Positions 35,106 through 44,103 are shown, counted from the stretch's first letter. The stretch is 64,000 nucleotides of DNA from Desulfobacteraceae bacterium (GCA_016744295.1 JADGEQ010000026.1:33924-97923), one strand, 5' to 3'. Program-made: numbers and translations. Notes: a model not told the origin generated them from the letters alone.

Positions 35106-36516
35106 ATTGCTCCCTGTATTTTCGCACCACAACCAGGGCAATCACATTGAGAACCAGTGTAACCAGAAAAAGCATCAGCCCCAGGGCAAATGCGGCCAGG
35201 GTCTTGGGACTGTCAAACTCCTGGTCCCCTACCAAAAGGGTCACAATCTGAACGGTTACCGTGGTAACGGTTTTTAAAGGATTCACAGTTAAATTGGCAG
35301 ACAAACCTGCTGCCATGACCACGATCATGGTCTCTCCAATGGCCCTGGAAACCGCCAGAAGGACACTTCCCACAATACCGGGTAAGGCCGCCGGCAGCAC
35401 CACCCGGCAGATGGTTTCAGAATGGGTGGATCCAAGGGCCAGGGCACCGTCCCGCAAAGACTGGGGAACTGCATTTATCACATCATCGGAAAGGGATGAT
35501 ACAAAGGGAATGATCATAATCCCCATGACAAGGCCTGCGGCCAGAGCACTTTCCGATGATACTTCCAATCCCAGGCTTTCACCTGAATTCCGGATCATGG
35601 GCGCCACAACCAGGGCAGCAAAAAAACCATAGACCACCGTGGGAATACCGGCCAGAATCTCCAGCAAAGGTTTGGCCACGGCCCTGAAACGTTTATCGGC
35701 ATATTCACACAGATAGATGGCGGACATGAGCCCCACCGGTACGGATACACACATGGCAATGGCCGATATCAAAAGGGTGCCCATGAAAACAGGGATAACA
35801 CCAAAGGCACCTGATGCCCCTACCTGGTCTGACCGAATCGCCATCTGGGGGCTCCATTCCAGACCCAGTAAAAACTGGTGGATGGGAATGATTTTAAAGA
35901 ACCGGATGGCCTCGTAGAGAACGGACAGGACAATTCCAATGGTGATAAAGATCGCCAGGGTGGAACAAAGGATCAAAATATACTTTACAAAGGTTTCCAC
36001 ATGATTCCTGGCCCTGAGGGTTGGTTTAATACACCGTTGAACCCAGAGAACCGCCCCGATGCAGATGACCAGTACGATAACCGCCAGGGCGGCATGGCTG
36101 ATGGCAGCCATGTTCCGGTACTGGTCCGCTGCGGCCTGGATGGCCGGGCTGATGGTGGGGCCGACAATATTTCCCTCCACCAGGTTTTTAATATCATTGA
36201 CCAAAAGACTCAGCCTGTCACCGGGAAGCTTCTGTATCTTTTCGGGCAGGCCGGAAACCACCACATCAATGATGATGCTTGACTCAAAGGCCAACCAAAA
36301 GGCAAACACAACCAAGGCGGGGATGGCACACCATAAAGCGGTGAGAGCCCCATAATAGGTGGGTCGGGAATGAAGAATCCCGGGGCCTCCCTTGTGTTGA
36401 ACAACTGACAAGGCACGCCTGCGTCCCAGGCAATACCCGGCAGTGGTCAGCATTAAAAGTACCAGTAATAAATTGGAAGGAGACATCCTTTTCCTCAACC
36501 TTTGATAAAGTTCCAT
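35098..36516 (-). CDS. pstC: Phosphate ABC transporter permease PstC
   Basis: 472 residues, with an extended N-terminal part of several helices before the binding-protein-dependent transport domain (about 240-470). The EAA-type loop reads L-R-D-G-A-L-A-L-G-S-T, and G-I-P-T-V-V-Y-G-F-F-A-A and R-A-I-G-E-T-M-I-V-V-M-A-A-G are typical of PstC. First gene of the pst operon; translational overlap with pstA. No recognisable Pho box was seen in the 211 bases upstream, although a promoter must lie there. Confidence 0.9.
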   Translation of the reverse strand: MELYQRLRKRMSPSNLLLVLLMLTTAGYCLGRRRALSVVQHKGGPGILHSRPTYYGALTALWCAIPALVVFAFWLAFESSIIIDVVVSGLPEKIQKLPGDRLSLLVNDIKNLVEGNIVGPTISPAIQAAADQYRNMAAISHAALAVIVLVICIGAVLWVQRCIKPTLRARNHVETFVKYILILCSTLAIFITIGIVLSVLYEAIRFFKIIPIHQFLLGLEWSPQMAIRSDQVGASGAFGVIPVFMGTLLISAIAMCVSVPVGLMSAIYLCEYADKRFRAVAKPLLEILAGIPTVVYGFFAALVVAPMIRNSGESLGLEVSSESALAAGLVMGIMIIPFVSSLSDDVINAVPQSLRDGALALGSTHSETICRVVLPAALPGIVGSVLLAVSRAIGETMIVVMAAGLSANLTVNPLKTVTTVTVQIVTLLVGDQEFDSPKTLAAFALGLMLFLVTLVLNVIALVVVRKYREQYE

Positions 36517-36727
36517 TCATACTCCCCTGTTCCTGCCATCTCTTGACTTGGATTGGAGGGAGATCACTTTGGAAACAAAGATACCTTTGTTTTATTAGGA
36601 AAAGTTTAACAAATTGTTAGGGGATGATTAGTGTCGGAAAATCAGACTTTAGGCGAATAGATTTTCCTAGCGGTTAGGTATGTGTAGTAAGGCAGATATC
36701 TGTGGCGGGGCCAAACCATGTGCAGAA

Positions 36728-37318
36728 CTATTTATTTTTCAACTTATCCATCAACGATTCAAAGGAATCTTTCTCCAGCATCTGGCGGAACTGGGAACGA
36801 TAATTGGCAACCAGACTGACGCCCTCAATGACCACATCATAGATTCTCCATTGATCATTCTTTTGGGAAAACATTCTGTAATTGATGGGGATTTCCAAGG
36901 ATTTGGTAATAATTTTTGTATCGATCTGAGCCTTGTTTTTTTTGATCCTTTCTTTGATAAAAATAACTTTTTCATCGGTATAAACTTCAATTTTAGCAAG
37001 ATAGGTATCCTTGAGCAATCCCCCGAATAAGGCAACAAAAGCAGACTTCTCAGAGGCAGTTCTTTTTTTCCAGTGTCTGGCAAGACTCAATTGTGACATT
37101 TTTTCAAAATCGAACCGTTCTTCGACTATTTTTCCCAATTTTTCCCGGCGTTTTGCCTGCTGGGATTCATTTTGAAACTCAGGGTTTTTCAATACCGCAA
37201 GAATAGAATCAACAGTCTGTTTTAGCTGGTCCTGGGCAGGGGAAGCCAGGGCAGAACCAACTGGGGCAAGCAAGAAAATACTCATCAGAATCAACACTAT
37301 TTTTTCCAGGTTTCTCAT
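36728..37318 (-). CDS. mlaC: MlaC-family phospholipid-binding periplasmic protein
   Basis: 196 residues with a signal peptide (I-V-L-I-L-M-S-I-F-L-L-A-P-V-G-S-A-L-A). The Ttg2D/MlaC core includes F-D-F-E-K-M-S-Q-L-S-L-A-R-H-W-K and W-R-I-Y-D-V-V-I-E-G-V-S-L-V-A-N-Y-R. MlaC carries phospholipids across the periplasm between the outer-membrane MlaA and the inner-membrane MlaFEDB complex. Last gene of a five-gene mla operon. No mlaA in the window. Confidence 0.88.
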   Translation of the reverse strand: MRNLEKIVLILMSIFLLAPVGSALASPAQDQLKQTVDSILAVLKNPEFQNESQQAKRREKLGKIVEERFDFEKMSQLSLARHWKKRTASEKSAFVALFGGLLKDTYLAKIEVYTDEKVIFIKERIKKNKAQIDTKIITKSLEIPINYRMFSQKNDQWRIYDVVIEGVSLVANYRSQFRQMLEKDSFESLMDKLKNK

Positions 37319-37346
37319 TTGTGTTCCCTAAAAATTTGCAGATCGG

Positions 37347-37700
37347 TTAGGCCAAATCTTTGCTGATCAGGTCAAGCGCCGCCTGGGTATGTTTTTTAAT
37401 GGTAAATACATTATCAAGTTTGGTCAGGGACAGGGCATTATAAACCGTTTTCCCAAGACCCGTTAATATAAATTTTCTATTTTCCTTTTTACTCCATTGC
37501 AGCCCCTCTACCAGGGTGGCAATGCCGGAACTGTCCATAAAGGACACACCGGTGAAATCAACGATGATTCCCCTGACCTTTTTTTTAAAAAAAGGAAGAA
37601 GGGTATCCCTCAGATTTGGAGAGGTAAACATGTCAATTTCGCCTTCAACATTGACCAATGCGATGCCGTCTTTTTCACTGCTACTTATTTTAAAGTCCAT
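37347..37700 (-). CDS. STAS-domain protein (MlaB-position / anti-sigma antagonist-like)
   Basis: 117 residues, single STAS domain with the phospho-site context F-M-D-S-S-G-I-A-T-L-V-E-G. The intact D-S-S-G resembles SpoIIAA-type antagonists more than the divergent MlaB of Escherichia coli. Its position between mlaD and mlaC indicates the MlaB role, binding the MlaF ATPase. An RsbW-like ATPase gene lies just across the divergent promoter (39884), so a kinase-antagonist switch acting on lipid transport is possible (inference). Confidence 0.8.
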   Translation of the reverse strand: MDFKISSSEKDGIALVNVEGEIDMFTSPNLRDTLLPFFKKKVRGIIVDFTGVSFMDSSGIATLVEGLQWSKKENRKFILTGLGKTVYNALSLTKLDNVFTIKKHTQAALDLISKDLA

Positions 37701-37708
37701 GGGATTCT

Positions 37709-38146
37709 TTATTTTTCAAAAATATATTTACTGATTAGCTCTTCCAGGCTGATGGCCGATTCTGTATCCATAAGGGAATCCGTATCTTCCAATAGCGCAT
37801 CCGACCCGCCAGGAGATAATTTAACAAATTTATCTCCGATCACCCCTTTGGTACGAATGGAAGCAATGGTGTCGTCGGAAATTTTGGTTCCTTTTTTTAT
37901 TTCCATTTTCACCAGGGCATTGTTTTCCTCCAGGGTAATCTGTTTTACTTTGCCCACCGGAACCCCGGCTATTTCAACCGTGGCACCTGGTTCAAGTCCT
38001 TCAATGGATCCAAAGGTGGCGTCAATGGTGTATCCATCTGACCCGAACAATTCAACCGAACCCAGGTTGACGGACAAATAAACCAGACAAGCCATGCCCA
38101 GAATCATAAAAATACCCACAGAAATTTCTGTTTTTTTTCCATACAT
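37709..38146 (-). CDS. mlaD: MlaD-family MCE-domain protein
   Basis: 145 residues: one N-terminal membrane anchor (V-G-I-F-M-I-L-G-M-A-C-L-V-Y-L-S-V) followed by a single MCE domain (G-L-E-P-G-A-T-V-E-I-A-G-V-P-V-G-K-V). Length and layout match hexameric MlaD, which holds phospholipid at the periplasmic face of MlaE. The next gene starts 8 bases after its stop. Confidence 0.9.
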   Translation of the reverse strand: MYGKKTEISVGIFMILGMACLVYLSVNLGSVELFGSDGYTIDATFGSIEGLEPGATVEIAGVPVGKVKQITLEENNALVKMEIKKGTKISDDTIASIRTKGVIGDKFVKLSPGGSDALLEDTDSLMDTESAISLEELISKYIFEK

Positions 38147-38163
38147 GATGGCTAATTTAAATC

Positions 38164-38937
38164 CTATAGTAATAAAGATGTCAAGATATAATCCACAATA
38201 AGTATTGAAAGGGATGTCAGCACCACTGAATTGGTGGTGGCCAAGCTAACCCCCTCGGTGGTGGGATCCGCCATATACCCCATGAATGAAGATATCCAGG
38301 CGATCAAAAGTCCGAAACTTAAGGATTTCACGACCCCGCCGTAGATATCGGTAAAGGTAACCGCCGAGACCATCTTGCCAAAATACGCCCCTTCATTCAC
38401 CCCAAGAAGCTTGACACCGACCAGGTAGCCCCCCATTATCCCCACCACATCAAAGAGGGCGGTCAAAAGAGGCAAAGAAATGATACCCGCAAGAATTTTC
38501 GGGCTGATCACATATTTTACAGGATCAATGGCCATCATTTCAAGGGCAGGAAACTGATCTGTAATTTTCATGATCCCGATCTGGGCGGCAATGGCAGAAC
38601 CAGCCCTTCCCGTCACCATGAGCGCACATAGCACCGGACCCAGTTCCCGAATAATGGAAAGGGCAACCGCAGACCCGAGAAGCGCCTCTGCACCGAACTG
38701 GGTGAGTGTGTGGTAGCCCTGGAGACCCAATACCATTCCCGTAAAAAGCCCGGTAACAGATACAATTAAAATGGATTTTGACCCGATAAACTCAATTTCC
38801 CTGATCAGTCGGGTGATTCTAAAGGGAGGAAGAAAGGCCTGAGAAAGGGCGATAAACAAAAAAACACCGCTTCTTCCCAGGGCCTGTACCCTGTTCAGTG
38901 TGGACCGCCCCAGGAGCGCCGTTATATCAAAGTTCAC
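38164..38937 (-). CDS. mlaE: MlaE-family lipid ABC permease
   Basis: 257 residues, five to six membrane helices. G-M-V-L-G-L-Q-G-Y-H-T-L-T-Q-F-G-A, V-T-G-R-A-G-S-A-I-A-A-Q-I-G and the coupling segment M-A-I-D-P-V-K-Y-V are signatures of the permease family. Transmembrane core of the retrograde phospholipid transporter. It starts 6 bases after mlaF. Confidence 0.92.
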   Translation of the reverse strand: MNFDITALLGRSTLNRVQALGRSGVFLFIALSQAFLPPFRITRLIREIEFIGSKSILIVSVTGLFTGMVLGLQGYHTLTQFGAEALLGSAVALSIIRELGPVLCALMVTGRAGSAIAAQIGIMKITDQFPALEMMAIDPVKYVISPKILAGIISLPLLTALFDVVGIMGGYLVGVKLLGVNEGAYFGKMVSAVTFTDIYGGVVKSLSFGLLIAWISSFMGYMADPTTEGVSLATTNSVVLTSLSILIVDYILTSLLL

Positions 38938-38943
38938 GGTTCA

Positions 38944-39732
38944 TTACGACTCCGTTAAAAGTTCATCCAGATAGTCCCTGTCGGTACGGGTAAAGGGAAT
39001 CGGTCCTTCAGGCTCCCCATTGATAAATTGTTTTACCCGCAAATCATCACTGTTTTTTATCTCATCAACTGTTCCTTCGGCAATAATATCCCCGTAGAAA
39101 AGGATAATAATCTTGTCAGCAATTCGGAAACTGGACTCAATATCATGGGAAACCACAACAGAGGTAATTTTTAATTTTAAGTTCAAGTCTTTGATGAGCT
39201 TATCAATCACCCCGGTTGAAATAGGGTCAAGGCCCGAGGTGGGTTCGTCATAAAAAATAACTTTGGGGTCCATGACAATGGCCCTGGCAAGTCCCACCCG
39301 CTTCATCATTCCACCAGAAAGCTGGGAGGGCATCAAATTTTCTGTCCCCCTCAATCCGACCATTTCAAGCTTCATGGTTACGATGGTTTTGATCACATTT
39401 TCTGCAATTTTTGTATGCTCTCGCAATGGGAATGCGATATTTTCAAAAATATTCAGATAATTGAACAGGGCGGATCCCTGGAAAAGCATCCCCATTTTTC
39501 TTCTTTTTTCATAGAGACTTTTTTTATTCGCAGCGGTCAGGTCCATGCCGTCAAAATAGACAGAGCCGCTGTCAGGACGTTCAAGTCCTGTTATCTGCCT
39601 TAAAAGTGTACTTTTGCCCGACCCGCTTCCCCCAAGAATAACCGTGACTTTTTCTTCTTCAAACCGGCAATTCAGGCTGTTGGACGCCACAGTATTGCCA
39701 TATTTTTTGACGAGATTTTCAACTCTGATCAT
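38944..39732 (-). CDS. mlaF: MlaF-family ABC ATPase
   Basis: The start is ATG 39732 (M-I-R-V-E-N-L-V-K-K-Y-G), the normal beginning for MlaF; a longer frame to 39804 would run into the upstream region. About 262 residues. Walker A G-G-S-G-S-G-K-S-T, signature L-S-G-G-M-M-K-R-V-G-L-A-R and Walker B V-I-F-Y-D-E-P-T-S-G-L-D-P. The M-M-K-R variant after the signature is typical of the Mkl/MlaF group. First gene of the mla operon. Confidence 0.92.
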   Translation of the reverse strand: MIRVENLVKKYGNTVASNSLNCRFEEEKVTVILGGSGSGKSTLLRQITGLERPDSGSVYFDGMDLTAANKKSLYEKRRKMGMLFQGSALFNYLNIFENIAFPLREHTKIAENVIKTIVTMKLEMVGLRGTENLMPSQLSGGMMKRVGLARAIVMDPKVIFYDEPTSGLDPISTGVIDKLIKDLNLKLKITSVVVSHDIESSFRIADKIIILFYGDIIAEGTVDEIKNSDDLRVKQFINGEPEGPIPFTRTDRDYLDELLTES

Positions 39733-39883
39733 AGGGGTTCTCTTGATGTCAGATAAAATTTTTAGTTGGCGCTCATAGATAGCGTAAGGGGCCTGTCCTG
39801 TCAACGATAATCAAGGCCGGACAGTCACAAATTTCCCATGGAGATGATTGACAAACCAGACAGAGCTTTATATCTTTTATCAT

Positions 39884-40351
39884 ATGGATAAAATTTATAT
39901 GGCATTGGAAAATATCAAATTAAGCGTTCCATCCCATCCCAGATACCTGCAACTGGTGCGGGGAATGATGGGAAAAATTGCTCATATCATTGGATTTTCC
40001 GAGGATGCGTCAGGCCATATCATCCTGGCGGTTGACGAAGCCTGTTCCAATATCATCAAGCACAGTTATATGAATGATCACAAAAAGAAAATCGATATCT
40101 CCGTTGAAATCAACGAAAAAGAGCTAAAGGTCCACATCACAGATTATGGGAAACAATGTGATATCCGTCGGATGCAGCCCCGAAACATTGATGCGCTCAG
40201 TCCCGGTGGCCTTGGCATCTATATCATGAATCAGGTCATGGATTCTGTGAAATTTGATTGTAGCTCACCCCGGCAAAACCGGGTCACCATGATCAAACGC
40301 ATGAAAGTTGGGGGTCAATCGGCCTATGGAAAAATTAATGCACTGGAATGA
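39884..40351 (+). CDS. RsbW-like ATP-binding anti-sigma factor/serine kinase
   Basis: About 155 residues from ATG 39884. An upstream TTG (39848) and a further ATG (39899) are alternatives, none with a strong ribosome site. HATPase_c_2 fold: A-V-D-E-A-C-S-N-I-I-K-H-S-Y (N-box), D-Y-G-K-Q-C-D and G-G-L-G-I-Y-I-M-N-Q-V-M-D. Such proteins bind or phosphorylate STAS antagonists and sequester sigma factors. It is divergent from the mla operon, which encodes a STAS protein, a plausible partner. Followed by a short inverted repeat. Confidence 0.8.
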   Translation: MDKIYMALENIKLSVPSHPRYLQLVRGMMGKIAHIIGFSEDASGHIILAVDEACSNIIKHSYMNDHKKKIDISVEINEKELKVHITDYGKQCDIRRMQPRNIDALSPGGLGIYIMNQVMDSVKFDCSSPRQNRVTMIKRMKVGGQSAYGKINALE

Positions 40352-40365
40352 TCTATTTCCGCATG

Positions 40366-40386
40366 ATTGACTATAATATAGTCAAT
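40366..40386. other. Inverted repeat, possible terminator
   Basis: ATTGACTATA and its complement flank a single base 15 bases after the anti-sigma gene stop. AT-rich and followed by only a short T-run, so the terminator role is uncertain. It lies between convergent genes. Confidence 0.4.
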
Positions 40387-40445
40387 TTTGCCGATCCAGT
40401 GAATATTATTTTTTATCTGCACCATCCCCCCCATCAGGTAAAAAT

Positions 40446-41000
40446 TTATTTATTGGCCAGGGCCGAGCTAACCACTCCGTAGGAAAAGGGTCCGGATATT
40501 TTTTTTGCCCCGACGGAAAGAGGTTTATCCAAAGGTTTATGCCCGGACCCGGTAAAAACAATAACATTCTCATCGGAATATAGAATCTGATAGTTGGGCC
40601 TGATTCCTTTTCCCGTGGTACCGAAACAGACAGTTGCCCCCTCATCCTTGGCCATATTTGCGAGAAGTTTTGTTAAAAAAGCAGGGGACAATTGTCCAAC
40701 CCTTTCATCATCCCAGACAATATTGGTAGATTCTTTTTTTGCGCCTCTAATGGATGGCTTCTTTGCTGGTTTCAACTTATCGATACGCATTGACAACCCA
40801 TTGATTTTCACACTCAAATTTTTCACAGACCGTTCCTGAATCTCGCCTTCAGCCTGGGGATTCAAGGTTTCCCACTTGGAATATACCTCTTCGTAGATCT
40901 CCCTTGATGCTTCCTGGGACTTTTCCTCAATTAAATTATCAATATTTTTGCACAGTCGGTTTATTGCCTGCCTGGATTCTCGAAATTTGTTGGGCTCCAT
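40446..41000 (-). CDS. Uncharacterised cytoplasmic protein
   Basis: The start is ATG 41000 (M-E-P-N-K-F), with AAGGAG five bases upstream. About 184 residues, no signal or membrane segment. The N-terminal half is charged and helical (R-L-C-K-N-I-D-N-L-I-E-E-K-S-Q-E). The C-terminal half looks globular, with F-G-T-T-G-K-G-I-R-P-N-Y and V-F-T-G-S-G-H-K-P-L. I do not recognise the family. It stands alone between a convergent anti-sigma gene and an empty spacer. Confidence 0.7.
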   Translation of the reverse strand: MEPNKFRESRQAINRLCKNIDNLIEEKSQEASREIYEEVYSKWETLNPQAEGEIQERSVKNLSVKINGLSMRIDKLKPAKKPSIRGAKKESTNIVWDDERVGQLSPAFLTKLLANMAKDEGATVCFGTTGKGIRPNYQILYSDENVIVFTGSGHKPLDKPLSVGAKKISGPFSYGVVSSALANK

Positions 41001-41327
41001 CTTTTCTCCTTCTCTTAAAAAATTAATACGCACTTAAACCACTTAGCAGGTGAAACGTCTGTCCAATCTTGCACACACCACAAACAAAGCCGACATGACC
41101 CATGTCAACGGCACACTTCAGTGATAAAAGATACTCATATATAAACACGCCTGGTATTTGCCTTGGGTAAACCGCCCGTTTAAAAAAACAAACCCACCAG
41201 ACCTGATACTCAAAGTCTACACTGCCTGAACACAGAATTCAAGGATTTGTCAAAATGAAACCCAAGGTTTCTTTAAAATTAAAGAGACCCGTCTGCTCCC
41301 GGCCAGATTGAAAAATGATCAGATCTG
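41001..41327. other. Intergenic region with no recognised feature
   Basis: 327 bases upstream of the uncharacterised gene. It should contain that gene's promoter. No ORF, RNA or clear hairpin is seen. The right end runs into a carbonic anhydrase remnant. Confidence 0.4.
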
Positions 41328-41477
41328 TTGGAGTTCATTGACCTGGAAAAAAAATCACTGAATCCTAATATGGACAAAAAGCGCCTCATCCAGACAGCAA
41401 AAGAAAACCAGGAAAATTATGCCTATGCAATAATGATCACCTGCTCTGATTCACGGGTGCCGGTGGAAATTATTGTT
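41328..41477 (+). pseudogene. Beta-carbonic anhydrase fragment
   Basis: The frame reads L-N-P-N-M-D-K-K-R-L then I-T-C-S-D-S-R-V-P-V-E-I-I, the N-terminal part of beta-carbonic anhydrase including the C-x-D-x-R zinc/active-site motif. After about 50 residues similarity stops where the convergent ybaK gene begins. The rest of the enzyme (including the H-x-x-C ligand pair) is absent. Confidence 0.75.
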
Positions 41478-41939
41478 GGATATCCCATGGAATGTAGCTT
41501 TGGTCAGTCTGGCAAGATCTCCCGGTGAAAGGGATATTTGCAATCCCCTGTGGCCGGCACTGACAAAAACAATCTCAAGGTCCAATGCAGATGCATCAAT
41601 GATAGTTGGCAATTGCTTTTTTTGTCCCATGGGACTAATTGCCCCTGTGATATAGCCGGTTGACCGTTCCACCTGTTTTTTTTCAGCCATTGCCGCCCTC
41701 TTTACCCCCAAAGCCTTTGCAATTGCCTTCAGGTCCAATTGTCCGGATACCGGCACCACCCCCACAGCTAATTTCCTGCTGTCCGTTGACACAACCAGGG
41801 TTTTGAATAACCGGTCAGGAGAAATCCCCAATTTTTTGACAGCCTCCTGCCCATATTCACGAACCCTTGGGTCATGGTCATATTCGTGAAGGGCAAAAAC
41901 TATCTTACTTTTTTTCACCTGCTGTATGGCTGGCGTCAT
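41451..41939 (-). CDS. ybaK: YbaK/EbsC-type Cys-tRNA(Pro) deacylase
   Basis: 162 residues, the usual length. F-K-T-L-V-V-S-T, A-A-M-A-E-K-K-Q-V-E-R-S-T-G-Y-I-T-G-A-I-S-P-M-G and V-S-A-G-H-R-G-L-Q-I are the standard YbaK motifs, including the conserved lysine region. The enzyme hydrolyses cysteine mischarged on tRNA-Pro. Its 3' end overlaps the carbonic anhydrase remnant by about 27 bases, so its last few residues may have been replaced during that rearrangement. Confidence 0.9.
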   Translation of the reverse strand: MTPAIQQVKKSKIVFALHEYDHDPRVREYGQEAVKKLGISPDRLFKTLVVSTDSRKLAVGVVPVSGQLDLKAIAKALGVKRAAMAEKKQVERSTGYITGAISPMGQKKQLPTIIDASALDLEIVFVSAGHRGLQISLSPGDLARLTKATFHGISNNNFHRHP

Positions 41940-42104
41940 TTTTTTCCCATAAATCTTCGATTTGGCAACATTGCTCCATTTAAACCGTTCTGGAAAAATA
42001 TCACAAATCCGACATTAAACAAACATCAACCCCAGACAAAAGCCCTATTTTTTCTTTGGGCACAGGGTATTTACAGGGTACAATTCCTGTATATATTATT
42101 CTCC

Positions 42105-42812
42105 ATGAAATACTATGCAGTCGCCCAGGGGCGCAAAACAGGGATATTCACCAACTGGCCGGAGGCAGAACAACAGGTTCGAGGGTTTGCCAGCGCTATT
42201 TTTAAAAGTTTTAAAACCCAGCAGGAAGCAGAAGCCTTTCTTAAAAACCCCTCCTTTTCATACTCAAAGAAATCCGGCACAGGCAAAAACAAAAAAACAT
42301 ATCCGGCAGCAGAGGACTATCCTCCGGGCACTATTGTGGTGTATACCGACGGCGGTGCAATTGGAAATCCTGGCCCCGGCGGATACGGGGTGGTGATAAA
42401 AGACAGAATAGAACTTTTTGGTGGATACAATTTAACCACCAACAACCGCATGGAGCTCAAAGCCGTTATGGTTGCCATGGAAGCCCTGCAGGAAGAAAAA
42501 GCCCCCATTGTACTGCACTCGGACTCAAAATATGTCATTGATGGACTAAACAAAGGATGGGCCCGGAACTGGAAAAAGAAAAACTGGATCAAATCCGACG
42601 GCAACCCAGCCATAAATGCAGACATGTGGGCCCTTCTCCTGGATCTTCAAACCGGAATTGACATTACCTTTAAATGGGTAAAAGGCCATGCCGGCAACCC
42701 GTTAAACGAACGATGTGATGTGCTGGCAAACACAAATGCCAGAAAAGAAGGCATGCCGGATGATATCGGCTACTTAAAAAGCATCCGCACCCGTTCAAAG
42801 GATAAGAGATAG
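42105..42812 (+). CDS. rnhA: Ribonuclease HI with N-terminal hybrid-binding domain
   Basis: The start is ATG 42105 (M-K-Y-Y-A-V-A-Q-G-R), the normal beginning of the RNA:DNA-hybrid-binding domain (residues 1-48, G-I-F-T-N-W-P-E-A). The longer frame back to 41874 is antisense to ybaK. A linker leads to the RNase HI domain (77-235) with D82 (Y-T-D-G-G), E117 (R-M-E-L-K-A), D140 (H-S-D-S-K-Y) and D205, plus the H195 loop. It cuts RNA in RNA:DNA hybrids, helping primer and R-loop removal. All catalytic residues are present. Confidence 0.93.
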   Translation: MKYYAVAQGRKTGIFTNWPEAEQQVRGFASAIFKSFKTQQEAEAFLKNPSFSYSKKSGTGKNKKTYPAAEDYPPGTIVVYTDGGAIGNPGPGGYGVVIKDRIELFGGYNLTTNNRMELKAVMVAMEALQEEKAPIVLHSDSKYVIDGLNKGWARNWKKKNWIKSDGNPAINADMWALLLDLQTGIDITFKWVKGHAGNPLNERCDVLANTNARKEGMPDDIGYLKSIRTRSKDKR

Positions 42813-42910
42813 AACACCAAAAGTCTCCAACTTGTTTTAAGGCGGTTGCCGTGTAGTTGTCACGCAGTCAATTGGAAATAACATAAAAATTTAAGGAAAA
42901 TGAATCGGCC

Positions 42911-43573
42911 ATGCCTCTCACTGAATTATTAAAGAAACGGATTTCCACACGTGCCTTTCTGGATACAATTGTCTCTGACCAAACCCTTAAAAAAATATTC
43001 TCGGATGCCCAATTGTCGCCCTCCAATTGCAATGTACAGCCCTGGCAGATCCATGTAGTTTCAGGCGCCAAAAAAGAGGAACTCAAAAACAAATTAATTG
43101 AGGCTGTAATGAGTGGAAATCCACCCAACCCGGATTTTAACTGGGGGATACGCTACTCAGGTATTCATCGTGACCGCCAGTATGGATCTGCCAATGCCCT
43201 TTACAGCTCAATGGGTATTCAAAGAAGTGACAAACAGTCCAGGCTGACTGCCCTGATTCGGAACTGGACTTTTTTTGATGCCCCCCATGCGCTATTTTTT
43301 ACCATGGAAAAATATTTAGATATCATGGGGGCAGTTGACATGGGAATTTATGCCCAGACACTATCCCTGCTGATGGCGGACAATGGGATTTCGAGCTGTT
43401 TCCAGGGTGCGTTGGGTCAATTTCCCGATCCGGTAAGAGAGTGTTTAAAAATCCCAGGTGATTTTGGCATCCTTTTTGGCATGTCTTTTGGATATGCCGA
43501 TGACAACGCACCCGTAAACAAAACAAAAACAGACCGGGCTCCCGTTAAAGAATCCGTAATATTTTGGGAATAA
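42911..43573 (+). CDS. Nitroreductase-family flavoprotein
   Basis: 220 residues. R-I-S-T-R-A-F (FMN phosphate-binding arginines) at the start, [14 protein letters not shown] and a C-terminal G-M-S-F-G-Y-A-D. These fit FMN-dependent nitroreductases, which reduce nitro-aromatics or quinones with NAD(P)H. Stand-alone gene; physiological substrate unknown. Confidence 0.88.
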   Translation: MPLTELLKKRISTRAFLDTIVSDQTLKKIFSDAQLSPSNCNVQPWQIHVVSGAKKEELKNKLIEAVMSGNPPNPDFNWGIRYSGIHRDRQYGSANALYSSMGIQRSDKQSRLTALIRNWTFFDAPHALFFTMEKYLDIMGAVDMGIYAQTLSLLMADNGISSCFQGALGQFPDPVRECLKIPGDFGILFGMSFGYADDNAPVNKTKTDRAPVKESVIFWE

Positions 43574-43596
43574 TATTTGTAATTCAAATTAATTAC

Positions 43597-43624
43597 TTGA
43601 CTTCCTTTAAATTTACTGTATTAT
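43597..43624 (+). promoter_or_regulatory. Promoter of the cold-shock gene, long leader
   Basis: TTGACT and TATTAT are separated by 16 bases. This predicts a leader of about 125 bases before the ATG at 43756, in keeping with the structured 5' leaders of cspA-type genes. Confidence 0.6.
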
Positions 43625-43755
43625 CTACGAACTTGTACATATTTGATGACAAGTACGTAGGTTTCCCTTCTAAGGAGTATATTCCAAAATATAAAGTTGG
43701 TATTATTCCGAAAGTTAGAAACTGTTATTTTTTTTTATTACAGGAGAACGCCAAT

Positions 43756-43959
43756 ATGGCTAATGGTACAGTAAAATGGTTTAACGACTCAAAAGGTTTT
43801 GGATTTATCGAACAAGAAAACGGCGGGAAAGATGTGTTTGTACATCATTCCGGCATTAATTCAGAAGGGTTTAAATCCCTGAATGAAGGAGACCGTGTTT
43901 CCTTTGATGTGGAAGAGGGCCAAAAAGGTCCTGCAGCAGCAAATGTAACCGTTCTATAG
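43756..43959 (+). CDS. Cold-shock domain protein (CspA family)
   Basis: 67 residues starting at ATG 43756 with AGGAG upstream; the in-frame extension to 43564 is leader. It contains [15 protein letters not shown] (RNP1) and D-V-F-V-H-H-S (RNP2). It binds single-stranded RNA/DNA and melts mRNA structure. Monocistronic, between its own promoter and a strong terminator. Confidence 0.95.
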   Translation: MANGTVKWFNDSKGFGFIEQENGGKDVFVHHSGINSEGFKSLNEGDRVSFDVEEGQKGPAAANVTVL

Positions 43960-44013
43960 TTAACCGTTTTATTTGCGTTACAAAGAAAGTCAGTTAATGA
44001 CTTGAACAGATAT

Positions 44014-44045
44014 AAGGCCCTGAACAAAATTTTGTTCAGGGCCTT
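44014..44045 (+). terminator. Rho-independent terminator after the cold-shock gene
   Basis: A perfect palindromic stem (AAGGCCCTGAACAAAA and its complement) followed by TTT-G-TT-A-TTT. It lies 55 bases after the stop and 59 bases before the end of the convergent CDF gene. Confidence 0.85.
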
Positions 44046-44103
44046 TGTTATTTAAAAGGTTGCCGTCCTCCGTATATTTCCTGGAATGAACTGGATGGCT
44101 ATT

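Noticed and set aside
36517..36727. Pho box upstream of pstC
   Set aside because: No pair of CTGTCAT-like repeats could be found by eye.
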